Assembly: GCF_000981585.1 (NCBI RefSeq)
Contig: NZ_LN831776.1
Span: forward strand, 1,751,001 to 1,815,000
DNA from: Paenibacillus riograndensis SBR5
GTDB taxonomy: Bacteria > Bacillota > Bacilli > Paenibacillales > Paenibacillaceae
Direction: 5' to 3'
DNA length: 64,000 bases
Shown one piece after another: positions 53,326 to 61,710 of the stretch. The position numbers and the translations under genes are program-made. Numbering within the stretch: position 1 is the stretch's first letter; the number at the start of each line of letters is the position of its first letter. The notes below the pieces were generated by a model. It was not told the origin of the DNA and searched no databases. It saw only the letters and a program-made list of their open reading frames with translations.

Positions 53326-54474
53326 CTACAGGCTTTTGAAATGCTGCTGCTTCCATTCCTCATACCAGGTCTTAATGTTATCAGGCATATCTACACCTAG
53401 CTCACGCTTCAGAAGGTCTGCCAGGTATTGATACTGCTCCTCGATTGCCGAACGTTCCCCAATGCTGTCATATACCTTCATAAGCCCCAAGTGGCCTTGC
53501 TCAAAATAAGGCTGAAGCTGAACCACCCGCTGATACACCGTTACCGCTTCGGGAATCCTTCCCCCGGCAGTGAAAAATTCAGCCATTCCCATCGCATGAT
53601 GCAGCCAAATCGTCCGAAGACGCTGCCGCTCACTCTCAGCCCATAAATAATCGTAGTCGTTCAGATAGTCACCCGAGTAGAAATAGAACAGGCGCTGATG
53701 CTTTTCGCAGTTTTCAGCGTTTATTGGCCCCAGAGTAAGAATGCCCTTTTCCCATTCATAGCTGTCGATCAGCATGGAGCCAGTCTCCATGGTATAACCT
53801 TCCCCGCCGCTGGCGCTGCCGATTTGCAGCCCGATATCAGCCTGCTTCAAACTTTGGCGGATCTGATAAATGGTGGTGTAGAGGTGAGTTGAAGCCCGCT
53901 TCAGATTGAAATCCGGCCACAGCAGCTCGATAAGGCTGTCCTTGCTGACAAAGCGGTTGCGGTTATGGAACAGGTAAGCAAATAATTCCTGTGCTTTGGA
54001 GGTGCGCCAGCGAATGGCAGGGAGCGGCTGGCCGGCACGCTCAAAGCGCAAAGACTGAAAACTGCGGATCATGATCTCATGTTCAGGCTTTTTTACAGAT
54101 CCTTCTTCCTTGCCGAATCGTTCTTCCAGCCGCTGGATGGTCTTAAGCAGGCGGTCTCGCCGGACAGGCTTCAGCACATAATCCAGGGCATACAGCTCAA
54201 AGGCCTCTACGGCATAGCTGTTATAAGCGGTCACAAACACAATGCTGGTGCCCGGACACAGGCTTTGCATGGCTTCCGCAACCTGCACACCATTCATTTC
54301 AGGCATATCTATATCCAGGAAAATAACGTCAGGCTGAAGCTGGGAAGCTGCGCTGACTGCTTCGACCGGGTTCGTGTAAGAGCCCATGATATTTACCGTT
54401 GTTAATTCTTCCAGCATCAGCTTTAATTTCATAAGGGCAAGCCGCTCATCATCCACCAGCAAAGCTTGTATCAT
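53326..54474 (-). CDS. Response regulator with winged helix and BTAD domain
   Basis: A 382-residue protein: receiver domain (residues 1-120; DD near 9-10, phosphoacceptor aspartate in FLDIDMPEMNG near 55, lysine in LKPVRR near 104), a winged-helix DNA-binding domain of the OmpR/SARP type (about 160-235, WPDFNLKRASTHLYTTIYQIR), and a helical BTAD domain (about 260-375) as in SARP activators. No kinase gene lies next to it; the one at 61711 is far away and may not be its partner. It presumably activates promoters as a phosphorylated dimer, targets unknown. GGTGAG stands before the ATG. Confidence 0.9.
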   Translation of the reverse strand: MIQALLVDDERLALMKLKLMLEELTTVNIMGSYTNPVEAVSAASQLQPDVIFLDIDMPEMNGVQVAEAMQSLCPGTSIVFVTAYNSYAVEAFELYALDYVLKPVRRDRLLKTIQRLEERFGKEEGSVKKPEHEIMIRSFQSLRFERAGQPLPAIRWRTSKAQELFAYLFHNRNRFVSKDSLIELLWPDFNLKRASTHLYTTIYQIRQSLKQADIGLQIGSASGGEGYTMETGSMLIDSYEWEKGILTLGPINAENCEKHQRLFYFYSGDYLNDYDYLWAESERQRLRTIWLHHAMGMAEFFTAGGRIPEAVTVYQRVVQLQPYFEQGHLGLMKVYDSIGERSAIEEQYQYLADLLKRELGVDMPDNIKTWYEEWKQQHFKSL

Positions 54475-54729
54475 TCCGATCTCACCACTTCTTTTTGGAT
54501 TATCATGCTGCAGACAAACCGCTTGGAGGAAGGCTGGACATCCGGGTACAATAAGACTGTTGGAATCGCGAAACGGATATACGGTTTGTTAGTTATGTAT
54601 TTTCGACAGGAAGACAGTTTTTCCTTCAAATGGGGGAGTTTCGGCCGCCCCAAAAAAATAGTTGAAATCTTTGCAGGGGAAAAGAGAAGTCCTGCGTCTA
54701 ATATTATGTAGCTGAAGGAGGGGAGAATA

Positions 54730-55272
54730 CTGGAAGAGGCAGAATGGATTTCAGCCGTGCTGGGCGGGCAGCATCAGGCCTTCGGGCATTTGGTGGAACG
54801 TTATCAAGGCATGGTATATCGGGTATGCATCAAGATTACAGGTGAGGCTGAATCGGCCAAGGATATGGCCCAGGAGGTCTTCATCAAAGCCTATAAGGCG
54901 CTCCCTTCCTTCAGAGGGCAATCTTCATTCTCCACATGGCTGTACCGGATTGCTTACCGGACCTGTCTGGACTGGAAACGGGCCAATGACAGGGAATGGC
55001 GGCACCGCAGTACGGCGGATTATACAGAGAATGACTGGGTGACATCGCAGACGCCAGAGCATGTGCTGCTCCGCAAGGAAGCTTCGGAGGAGCTGGGCGA
55101 GAATCTGAATCATCTCACGGAACCGTACCGGTCGGTCGTGCAGATGTATTATTTTCAACGACACTCTTATCAGGAGATTGCCGAGCAGAAAGGCATTTCA
55201 GTCAAAACGGTAGAGTCGCAACTGTACAGGGCCAGACAGATGATGCGTAAAAACGGGGAGGAATGGCGATGA
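54730..55272 (+). CDS. ECF-type RNA polymerase sigma factor (CTG start)
   Basis: A sigma factor of about 180 residues with region 2 (AESAKDMAQEVFIKAYKALPSF near residue 45) and region 4 (HSYQEIAEQKGISVKTVESQLYRAR near 145). The best start is a CTG at 54730, eight bases after GGAGG (54717-54721), giving EEAEWISAVLGGQHQAFGHL; the next conventional start, a GTG at 54757, has no ribosome binding site and would lose nine residues. It is the first gene of sigma, anti-sigma, membrane protein and DUF4097 protein, and likely controls its own operon in response to envelope stress. Trigger unknown. Confidence 0.9.
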   Translation: MEEAEWISAVLGGQHQAFGHLVERYQGMVYRVCIKITGEAESAKDMAQEVFIKAYKALPSFRGQSSFSTWLYRIAYRTCLDWKRANDREWRHRSTADYTENDWVTSQTPEHVLLRKEASEELGENLNHLTEPYRSVVQMYYFQRHSYQEIAEQKGISVKTVESQLYRARQMMRKNGEEWR

Positions 55273-55724
55273 ATTGTGCAACAGTAAAAGAATGGATGCC
55301 GCATTATATCGATGGCTTGCTGTCTCCCGAAGCGGAGCTGAGAATCCGTCTGCACATCGAGTCTTGTCCCGATTGCGCCCGGTGGCTGGAGGAAGCGAAG
55401 GAAATGTCTTCCTTGTGGAATGACATGGAGAGCGGACAAGAGCCATTGGAACATCTGGATATTCCGGATATCACTGCCGATGTAATGTCTCAAATTGAAC
55501 AGTTGGAGACAGGACGCCGGGAACGGGCGGTCAGAACAACTATGGCAAGACGCCGCACAGCCTCCAGAACCTCATGGCTGCACTATGGAGTCGCGGTCGG
55601 CCTGACTTTCCTGCTGCTGCAGCTGGGTGTGTTCAAAGATATGGCTTACGGCATTACTGAGATTAACGGGCATATGTCCACATCGGTCAGCGCTTGGCTT
55701 AACCCTGACGGTGTAAATAAATAA
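55269..55724 (+). CDS. Anti-sigma factor with zinc-binding ZAS motif
   Basis: A 151-residue protein with an N-terminal zf-HC2 domain: CATVKEWMPHYIDGLLS, then HIESCPDC (H-x3-C-x2-C) near residue 31, which binds zinc and the sigma factor. A membrane segment lies near residues 105-125 (LHYGVAVGLTFLLLQLGVF), so the C-terminus is outside. The ATG at 55269 overlaps the sigma stop as ATGA; an ATG at 55263 is too close to the ribosome binding site. It should hold the sigma factor at the membrane until a signal releases it. Confidence 0.92.
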   Translation: MNCATVKEWMPHYIDGLLSPEAELRIRLHIESCPDCARWLEEAKEMSSLWNDMESGQEPLEHLDIPDITADVMSQIEQLETGRRERAVRTTMARRRTASRTSWLHYGVAVGLTFLLLQLGVFKDMAYGITEINGHMSTSVSAWLNPDGVNK

Positions 55725-55759
55725 ATCGATCAATTCAGCAACTTCAAGGAGGATATTAT

Positions 55760-56257
55760 ATGATTAAAAAAAGACGTTGGCTCACCTTTCTTCTGGCGAT
55801 TGTACCGGGGCTCGGACATCTGTATTTAGGCTTCAAAAAATTAGGGCTTGAGTATATGATAGGAGCATCCTTATGTATTATCTTTATCCCCTCGATGCCA
55901 ATGGTCTTCCCGTTCGCTCTGGCTGCGCTGTGGTTCTATCAGTTATTTGATGCCCTTCAAAAAGCAGCCTGGATGAAAATATCCGCCGAAGAGCATGAAC
56001 GCATGATGTTCCATCAGGACGCCTACGGGATGCCCTGGGGTATGGGGATGCCTGCCAGTCCGGCTTATCCGAACGATGATGTGAATCCGGTCTGGATCGG
56101 TTTCGGCTGTGTAGGTGCGGGTATTCTGCTGCTGATCGTCACCACCTTCCCGGGGCTTTGGGATTTGCTTACCGAAATGAATATCGGATCCGTCCTGTTG
56201 TCGCTGGGCCTGATCGGCTACGGGCTGAGAATGCTGAAGAAAAATCCAAAAGTATAG
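55760..56257 (+). CDS. Unknown multi-spanning membrane protein
   Basis: A 165-residue protein with about four to five membrane helices. The start FLLAIVPGLGHLYLGFKKLG resembles the TM2-like segment found in many small membrane proteins. A hydrophilic loop (residues 75-105) is rich in Met, His and Pro. AAGGAGG lies before the ATG. It sits between the anti-sigma and DUF4097 genes and is part of the same stress operon. No exact function is known. Confidence 0.75.
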   Translation: MIKKRRWLTFLLAIVPGLGHLYLGFKKLGLEYMIGASLCIIFIPSMPMVFPFALAALWFYQLFDALQKAAWMKISAEEHERMMFHQDAYGMPWGMGMPASPAYPNDDVNPVWIGFGCVGAGILLLIVTTFPGLWDLLTEMNIGSVLLSLGLIGYGLRMLKKNPKV

Positions 56258-56275
56258 AGAAGTGGGGAAATAACA

Positions 56276-57364
56276 ATGGCGAGATGGAAGATCGGCAGTT
56301 TTACCGCAGCCTTGGGCTGCATCATTTTTGGGGTTATCATCGCACTAGCCCAATTTGATGTGATTACTTACCAGGCGCTGGGGTATCTCTGGCCTGCACT
56401 GCTTATATTGCTCGGGCTGGAGACATTGCTGCGGATATTCATCAAATCCGATGCCAAAACCCGTATAAGCGGCTGGGCTGTTGTTCTCATTGTGATATTG
56501 GTTGCTGCCAGCGGGGCCCAAAAAGTGCTGTCTGACGGCTCGCTCAGCGGAATCTTTGGCAATACCCAGCTCGTGCCGGTGAATGGAACGGCCGAGGTGC
56601 AGCCAGGGATTAAAAATGTGAAGATCGAGCTGCCACACGGCAAGATTAAGCTTAATGGAGTGGAAGGCAGCAAGCTTGATTATGAAGGAAAGCTGGAATT
56701 ACCAGGAGACTCGGAACAAGAGGCCTCCAGCGCATTGGCGCAGAAATGGACCGTTATTGCCGAAGGAGACACCTTGACGATGAAGCTGGAGGGAAATTCG
56801 GGCTGGCTGTCCAATATTCATATCGGGTTCAATTTCAAAGACCCCTATTTAAATGTCAGCCTTCCCAGCAATCTTGCAGTAGAAGTCGAAACCAGTGACG
56901 GATCGATTGAAGCCGGCAATCTGCAGTCCGGCATTGAAGCGGATACGAGCAACGGCAGACTGGACATTCATGATGTAGCCGGAGGTGTGGATGCGCATAC
57001 GAGCAATGGAACAATAACCGCGCAGAATGTGAAGGGTGAAGTGAAGCTGGTCAGCTCCAACGGTGCGATGAGTCTGGGCAATATCGATGGTTCGCTGTAT
57101 GCCAAGAGCAGCAACGGCAAGATTACGATTAACTCGGGGATCACCGGCGAATGGAAATGCTCCTCCAGCAACGGCAAGATCATAGCTGGCGTGCCGGCTG
57201 CTACGGATGCGACGATCACCGCTGATACCAGCAACGGCTCGCTGAAGGGCAATGTCAGCTGGGACGGAAGCGACGGTCATGGAACCGCCGTACTTGGCAG
57301 CGGAACCCACAAAGTTTCTTTGTCGACCAGCAATGGGTCAGTAACGGTAGATACGGCAGAATAG
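56276..57364 (+). CDS. DUF4097-family beta-helix membrane protein
   Basis: A 362-residue protein with three N-terminal membrane segments (LiaF-like, residues 9-90) and a C-terminal DUF4097 domain (about 150-362) with beta-strand repeats ending in TSNG or SSNG, predicted to form a beta-solenoid outside the membrane. It is the last gene of the sigma operon, 18 bases after the previous one. Such proteins are linked with envelope stress systems (Lia-type). A terminator follows. Confidence 0.85.
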   Translation: MARWKIGSFTAALGCIIFGVIIALAQFDVITYQALGYLWPALLILLGLETLLRIFIKSDAKTRISGWAVVLIVILVAASGAQKVLSDGSLSGIFGNTQLVPVNGTAEVQPGIKNVKIELPHGKIKLNGVEGSKLDYEGKLELPGDSEQEASSALAQKWTVIAEGDTLTMKLEGNSGWLSNIHIGFNFKDPYLNVSLPSNLAVEVETSDGSIEAGNLQSGIEADTSNGRLDIHDVAGGVDAHTSNGTITAQNVKGEVKLVSSNGAMSLGNIDGSLYAKSSNGKITINSGITGEWKCSSSNGKIIAGVPAATDATITADTSNGSLKGNVSWDGSDGHGTAVLGSGTHKVSLSTSNGSVTVDTAE

Positions 57365-57392
57365 CGGTTGATACAAGATCCCTTTCTGATAG

Positions 57393-57441
57393 AAAAAGCT
57401 GTTGTACCTGGCATAAGACCGCCTTGTACAACAGCTTTTTT
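57393..57441. terminator. Bidirectional terminator
   Basis: AAAAAGCTGTTGTAC (57393-57407) pairs with 57426-57440, giving 15 bp flanked by A and T tracts, between the DUF4097 gene and the converging reductase. Confidence 0.9.
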
Positions 57442-57454
57442 GATAGCTCTGATC

Positions 57455-58435
57455 CTACCAGGCGTACGCCTGCGGAGCTGCACCGCCCGGACCAGGGAAA
57501 ATCTCATCCAGACGCTTCAGTACAGACTCATCCAGAAGGACCTCCAGGCTGCGCAGGGCGCTTTCGAACTGCTCCAGCGTGCGTGGGCCGATGATCGGAG
57601 CGGTGACCGCAGGATTCGCCAGCAGCCAGGCGAGGGCGATATTATCCTGCGGTTCGCCGAGCTCAAGGCTCAGTTCGGCAAAAGCCTCAAGCTGGCTCTT
57701 GTACTGTTCTACCCGCTCCGCATTCCCGCCGCTGCGGCTGCCCTCTATTTTCTTGAGTGCATTGCGGCCAAGCAAGCCCCCGTCGAGCGGACTCCAGGGA
57801 ATGACCCCCAAGCCGAGGCTCCGGGATGCTGGCAGTACCTCCAGCTCCGGTAGACGGCAGGTGAGGCTGTATTTATGCTGTTCGGACACAAGCCCCAGGA
57901 ATCCGCGGGCCTTGGCTTCCTGCTGGGCTACAGCGATATCCCAGCCGGCGAAGTTGCTGGAGCCGACATAGCCGATTTTCCCCTGGCTCACAGCGAGCTC
58001 GAAGGCGCTCCACAGCTCGTCCCAGGAGACGCTGCGGTCTACATGGTGCATTTGGTACAGCTCGATGTGATCCGTCTGCAGACGCTGCAGCGAGCCTTCC
58101 AGATGCCGCCGGATAATATAGGAGGAGAGACCGTGTTCATCATTGGGACCGTCAAGCTTGTCGCTCATGGCCCCGTAGACCTTGGTGGCGAGCACAACTT
58201 TTTCCCGCCGTCCGCCGCCCTGCTTGAACCAGCGGCCGATAATCGTTTCCGTAAGTCCGGAGTTTTCTCCCCAGCCGTACACATTCGCGGTATCAAAAAA
58301 GTTGATTCCGGCATCAAGCGCAGCGTCCATAATGCGGAAGGCTTCCTTTTCGTCTGTAATCGGACCGAAATTCATCGTCCCCAGACAAAGACGGCTGACC
58401 TTCATACCGGATTTGCCAAGCTTTGCGTATTGCAC
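57455..58435 (-). CDS. Aldo/keto reductase
   Basis: A 326-residue NADPH-dependent aldo/keto reductase (YhdN/AKR11-like). The barrel motifs are GLGTM-like LCLGTMNFG near residue 15, the catalytic tyrosine in TANVYGWGEN near 48, lysine in LATKVYG near 80 and HHVDRS near 125. It reduces aldehydes or ketones, substrate unknown. The GTG at 58435 lies about 10 bases after AGGAG and gives a start like the family's; the ATG at 58456 has no site. It is divergent from leuB. Confidence 0.9.
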   Translation of the reverse strand: MQYAKLGKSGMKVSRLCLGTMNFGPITDEKEAFRIMDAALDAGINFFDTANVYGWGENSGLTETIIGRWFKQGGGRREKVVLATKVYGAMSDKLDGPNDEHGLSSYIIRRHLEGSLQRLQTDHIELYQMHHVDRSVSWDELWSAFELAVSQGKIGYVGSSNFAGWDIAVAQQEAKARGFLGLVSEQHKYSLTCRLPELEVLPASRSLGLGVIPWSPLDGGLLGRNALKKIEGSRSGGNAERVEQYKSQLEAFAELSLELGEPQDNIALAWLLANPAVTAPIIGPRTLEQFESALRSLEVLLDESVLKRLDEIFPGPGGAAPQAYAW

Positions 58436-58649
58436 TCCACAACATCTCCTCTTCATGTAATGGCCAAGCCGCTTTTCAATAAGTACAAATTAATTGTAAT
58501 CTTCTTAAGGAACAAGAGCAAATTCAGTTATAGGCGTAACCTATCACTTTCATAGAATCTATATCTTTGTCCTTTGGCCGTGGTTATGATACAACAATAT
58601 ACAGAAGAACTATGTCTGCGAGCAGCAGATAATCAGAGGAGTGACGGTA

Positions 58650-59732
58650 ATGAGCGAGGTCAAAAAAATCGCCGTAATCGCCGGGGACGGTATCGGACCT
58701 GAAGTTGTGGCTGAAGCGTTGAAAGTATTGAAAAAAACGGAGGAACTGTTCGGTTATGCTTTTGAAACCGAGCAGGCGCTGTTTGGCGGTATTGCCATTG
58801 ATGAACGGGGAACGCCGCTTCCGGAGGATACGCTGGAAATCTGCCGCAGCGCCGATGCTGTGCTGCTGGGTGCGGTCGGCGGGCCGAAATGGGACAACAA
58901 CCCCAAGGAGCTGCGTCCGGAAACCGGGCTGCTGGGCATTCGCAAAGCGCTGGGACTGTTCTCGAACCTTCGCCCGGCTGTTGTTTTTGACTGTCTGAAG
59001 GATGCGTCGACGCTGAAGCCGGAAGTGCTGGAAGGCACAGATCTCATGGTGGTGCGCGAGCTGACAGGCGGTATTTATTTCGGTGACAAGCTGCGCCGTC
59101 AAGGCGAATTCGGTGAAGAAGCCGTTGATACATGTGTGTATAATGTAACGGAAGTAGAGCGTATTGTGCGCCAAGCCTTTGAAATTGCCGGCAAACGCCG
59201 CAATAAGCTTGCGAGTGTCGACAAAGCGAATGTTCTTGAGACCTCCCGTCTCTGGCGTGAAGTTGTGAACAGAATTGCTCCGGAATATCCGCAGGTAGAG
59301 CTGGAGCATGTGCTTGTAGACAACTGCGCTATGCAGCTGCTCCGCCGTCCGTCGAGCTTCGATGTTATTGTGACGGAGAATATGTTCGGAGATATCCTGA
59401 GTGATGAAGCTGCAATGCTGACGGGATCGATCGGCATGCTGGCTTCGGCATCGCTCGGCGAAGGCAGCTACGGCCTCTATGAGCCGGTCCACGGCTCTGC
59501 GCCTGATATTGCCGGACAGGGACTGGCTAATCCAATCGCCACCATTCTGTCGCTCGCCCTGATGTTCCGTTTGACCTTCGGTTATGAGGCGGCAGCGGCT
59601 GCTATAGAGGCTGCCGTGGCTGAGGTGCTGGATGCAGGACACCGCACGAGCGATATCGCCGTAGATAAGAGCAAGGCCCTCAGCACCGCACAGATGGGCG
59701 ATCTCATTGTGGCGGCTATCCGCAAAGCCTAA
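58650..59732 (+). CDS. leuB: 3-isopropylmalate dehydrogenase
   Basis: A 360-residue enzyme that oxidises and decarboxylates 3-isopropylmalate to 2-oxoisocaproate, a leucine precursor, with NAD. It opens [20 protein letters not shown] and carries the Mg/substrate motif [21 protein letters not shown] near 250 and [18 protein letters not shown] near 275. The ATG at 58650 is eight bases after GAGGAG. It is separated from leuA by about 9.6 kb, and no T-box or terminator-type leader is seen just before it. Confidence 0.96.
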   Translation: MSEVKKIAVIAGDGIGPEVVAEALKVLKKTEELFGYAFETEQALFGGIAIDERGTPLPEDTLEICRSADAVLLGAVGGPKWDNNPKELRPETGLLGIRKALGLFSNLRPAVVFDCLKDASTLKPEVLEGTDLMVVRELTGGIYFGDKLRRQGEFGEEAVDTCVYNVTEVERIVRQAFEIAGKRRNKLASVDKANVLETSRLWREVVNRIAPEYPQVELEHVLVDNCAMQLLRRPSSFDVIVTENMFGDILSDEAAMLTGSIGMLASASLGEGSYGLYEPVHGSAPDIAGQGLANPIATILSLALMFRLTFGYEAAAAAIEAAVAEVLDAGHRTSDIAVDKSKALSTAQMGDLIVAAIRKA

Positions 59733-59796
59733 GCTGGAACACAGCGTTTCTCCTTTTGACGCAGAAAAACAAAAAACTTCACAGAAAGTTGCTTAT

Positions 59797-59811
59797 TTAT
59801 AATAATTATAA
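59797..59811 (+). promoter_or_regulatory. PerR box
   Basis: TTATAATAATTATAA matches the B. subtilis PerR consensus TTATAATnATTATAA at every fixed position. It lies about 20 bases before the -35 element (TTGACT, 59831-59836) and 160 bases before the peroxiredoxin start, so peroxide-responsive control by PerR is likely. Confidence 0.85.
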
Positions 59812-59830
59812 AAAAGTAATGACTGTAATA

Positions 59831-59859
59831 TTGACTTTGATTTTGTACGATGATACCAT
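59831..59859 (+). promoter_or_regulatory. Putative peroxiredoxin promoter
   Basis: TTGACT (59831-59836), a 17-base spacer and TACCAT (59854-59859). The -10 is imperfect. The leader would be about 105 bases. Confidence 0.6.
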
Positions 59860-59971
59860 TTGGTCTATAGCAAGCAAGATACAACCAACTCATCAATCAA
59901 GAAAAGCATATTGCACTGGAAGGATCTTCTGACAATTGTTTTTCTTACATAATCAAAGGAGGATTTAAGCA

Positions 59972-60511
59972 ATGGCAGAACGTTTGGTAGGTAAACCAGC
60001 CCCAGATTTCACAATGGAAACCGTTACGGGCGACGGTAAGGATTTCGGTAAGGTAAGCTTGTCCGACTATCGCGGCAAATGGCTTGTATTCTTCTTTTAT
60101 CCGCTTGACTTCACATTTGTATGTCCGACGGAAATCACAGCGCTAAGCGAGGCTGCTGCTGAATTCACAGCGCTTGATACCGAAATTCTCGGTGTGAGCA
60201 TCGATTCGGTTCACAGCCACAAAGCATGGATTACCACACCTAAGGATTCGAACGGCCTTGGCCCGATCAACTTCCCGCTTGCTTCGGATATCACGAAGAA
60301 GGTTGCCAGTGATTATGGCGTCCTGATCGAAGAAGAAGGTGTGGCACTGCGCGGTCTGTTCATTATTGATCCTGACGGTGAGCTGAAATACCAGGTAGTC
60401 AACCACAACGATGTAGGCCGCAGCGTAGAAGAAACACTTCGCGTTCTGCAAGCCCTGCAATCAGGCGGACTGTGCGCGATGAACTGGAAACCGGGCGACA
60501 AAAATCTGTAA
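59972..60511 (+). CDS. 2-Cys peroxiredoxin (AhpC/Prx type)
   Basis: A 179-residue peroxiredoxin with the peroxidatic cysteine in FTFVCPTEI near residue 50 and a resolving cysteine in GLCAMNWKPG near 170. It reduces hydrogen peroxide and organic peroxides in the cytoplasm. AAAGGAGG precedes the ATG. No ahpF follows, so it probably uses thioredoxin or another reductant. It is controlled most likely by PerR through the box at 59797-59811. A terminator lies after the stop. Confidence 0.93.
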   Translation: MAERLVGKPAPDFTMETVTGDGKDFGKVSLSDYRGKWLVFFFYPLDFTFVCPTEITALSEAAAEFTALDTEILGVSIDSVHSHKAWITTPKDSNGLGPINFPLASDITKKVASDYGVLIEEEGVALRGLFIIDPDGELKYQVVNHNDVGRSVEETLRVLQALQSGGLCAMNWKPGDKNL

Positions 60512-60552
60512 GTCCGGGCTGGCATAAACAGCGATCTTTGATATACTAAGAA

Positions 60553-60595
60553 GACCTCCTTGCGGGAGAAATTCCCGGCGAGGGGGTTTTTTGCA
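60553..60595 (+). terminator. Peroxiredoxin terminator
   Basis: A stem with some G-T pairs, ACCTCCTTGCGGG against CCCGGCGAGGGGGT, followed by TTTTT. Confidence 0.75.
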
Positions 60596-60608
60596 CCAAA
60601 CAGTCCAT

Positions 60609-60821
60609 ATATAGATTGAACTTGAAAATATACAAACAGGGAAAAGGGCGGAAGAGAAGTTTGGAACTGTAGGAGCGAATGCGTCCGCCTTTGTCTGCGG
60701 ATTTCTACCGCGAACTGTGGTACAATCTAGGAAATCTGCAGACAACAGCGGCCGGAAGTCCAAACATTCTCTGTAGTTACGACTAATCCCGAAATAGAAA
60801 AATCACAAGTTCAATCTATAT
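60609..60821. mobile_element. MITE-like element with 16-bp terminal inverted repeats
   Basis: ATATAGATTGAACTTG at 60609-60624 is repeated as an exact inverted copy at 60806-60821, giving a 213-bp unit. Further inside, GTTTGGA (about 60660) and TCCAAAC (about 60758) can also pair. It holds no gene and no transposase, and no target duplication is visible. This is the shape of a non-autonomous MITE or a large structured RNA. Confidence 0.65.
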
Positions 60822-60948
60822 TGTTAACGGGAATTCGTCTGAAATGGGCTTAAAGGTTAATTTATAGCTTCAAGCAGTGGAATTTCCGCTTCCATTTTGT
60901 AATACAATATACGAAATCAATGTAAAATGCCAAGGAGGGTGAACAAAA

Positions 60949-61356
60949 ATGAGCTTTTGCTGTGGAGCGAGTATGGTTGGAACGAAGGGAACCCTAAAGC
61001 ATTATCGCACGCAAGTCCATAATGTTCCCCTGCTTTTTTGCCCGGTCTGCCATCGGGTGGAGGTACATTATAAAGTCGAAAACGAATATGAGATTCTGGC
61101 GGAATATGCCCATGGCGACGGTGTGACCGATGTTGATTTCCAGGACTATGTAATGGAGGATGAAGAAGCGATCTTCGAGAACGTCATCAACGTAGAGAGT
61201 GAAGATCCGCTGAGTATCGTCCGCAGCCAGATTGACATGGCCCTTGATCTATTGGCAGTTGCCAAGCAGATTGAAGATACCAAGTGGGAACGCGAGCTGA
61301 AGAAACGTCTCGCTGTAATGAGCCAGCGGAGGCACCGCCTGCAGCAAAAAGCCTAA
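60949..61356 (+). CDS. Unknown protein with zinc-ribbon-like cysteines
   Basis: A 135-residue protein with CCG near residue 4 and CPVC near residue 31, spaced like a small zinc ribbon, then an acidic region (about 48-85) and a basic C-terminal helix (ERELKKRLAVMSQRRHRLQQ). AAGGAGGGTG lies before the ATG. No family is recognised with confidence. It is monocistronic, with its own terminator. Confidence 0.7.
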   Translation: MSFCCGASMVGTKGTLKHYRTQVHNVPLLFCPVCHRVEVHYKVENEYEILAEYAHGDGVTDVDFQDYVMEDEEAIFENVINVESEDPLSIVRSQIDMALDLLAVAKQIEDTKWERELKKRLAVMSQRRHRLQQKA

Positions 61357-61406
61357 AAACATCGAAATCACAGCCTGTCTATGTATCAGCCTTATATAGT
61401 GACTCT

Positions 61407-61437
61407 AGAGTCTCCGCCTGTGGCGGAGGCTCTTTTT
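61407..61437 (+). terminator. Terminator after the zinc-ribbon-like gene
   Basis: AGAGTCTCCGCC (61407-61418) pairs with GGCGGAGGCTCT (61422-61433; one T-G pair) around TGT, followed by five T residues. The remaining gap to 61710 holds a TATAAT-type sequence near 61598 but no gene. Confidence 0.88.
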
Positions 61438-61710
61438 GCAGCCAGAAAGCTGCAGTACGCAAGGGGAACCGGTTTCCTTATGCGAATTAGTGTGTCTTTA
61501 GAATCATTTTAAGAATATTTTTGTAATTCGACAGTTTCTCTGATTGCGTTGTCTGCTTCTCTTGGATATGATTGGAATATAGTTGAAACGGTTGGATAAT
61601 ATAATACGATTTCCGAATGTTCTGGCGGCTTCGTCATATACTTAAATACATAGTAAATTGATGTCGCTTAAGCTCTTCGTCAAATGCAGTAAAAGGGGGA
61701 ACTTCGTATC

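Noticed and set aside
60461..60763. 100-residue frame inside the MITE-like region
   Set aside because: It spans the peroxiredoxin end and the repeat, has no ribosome binding site and no family.
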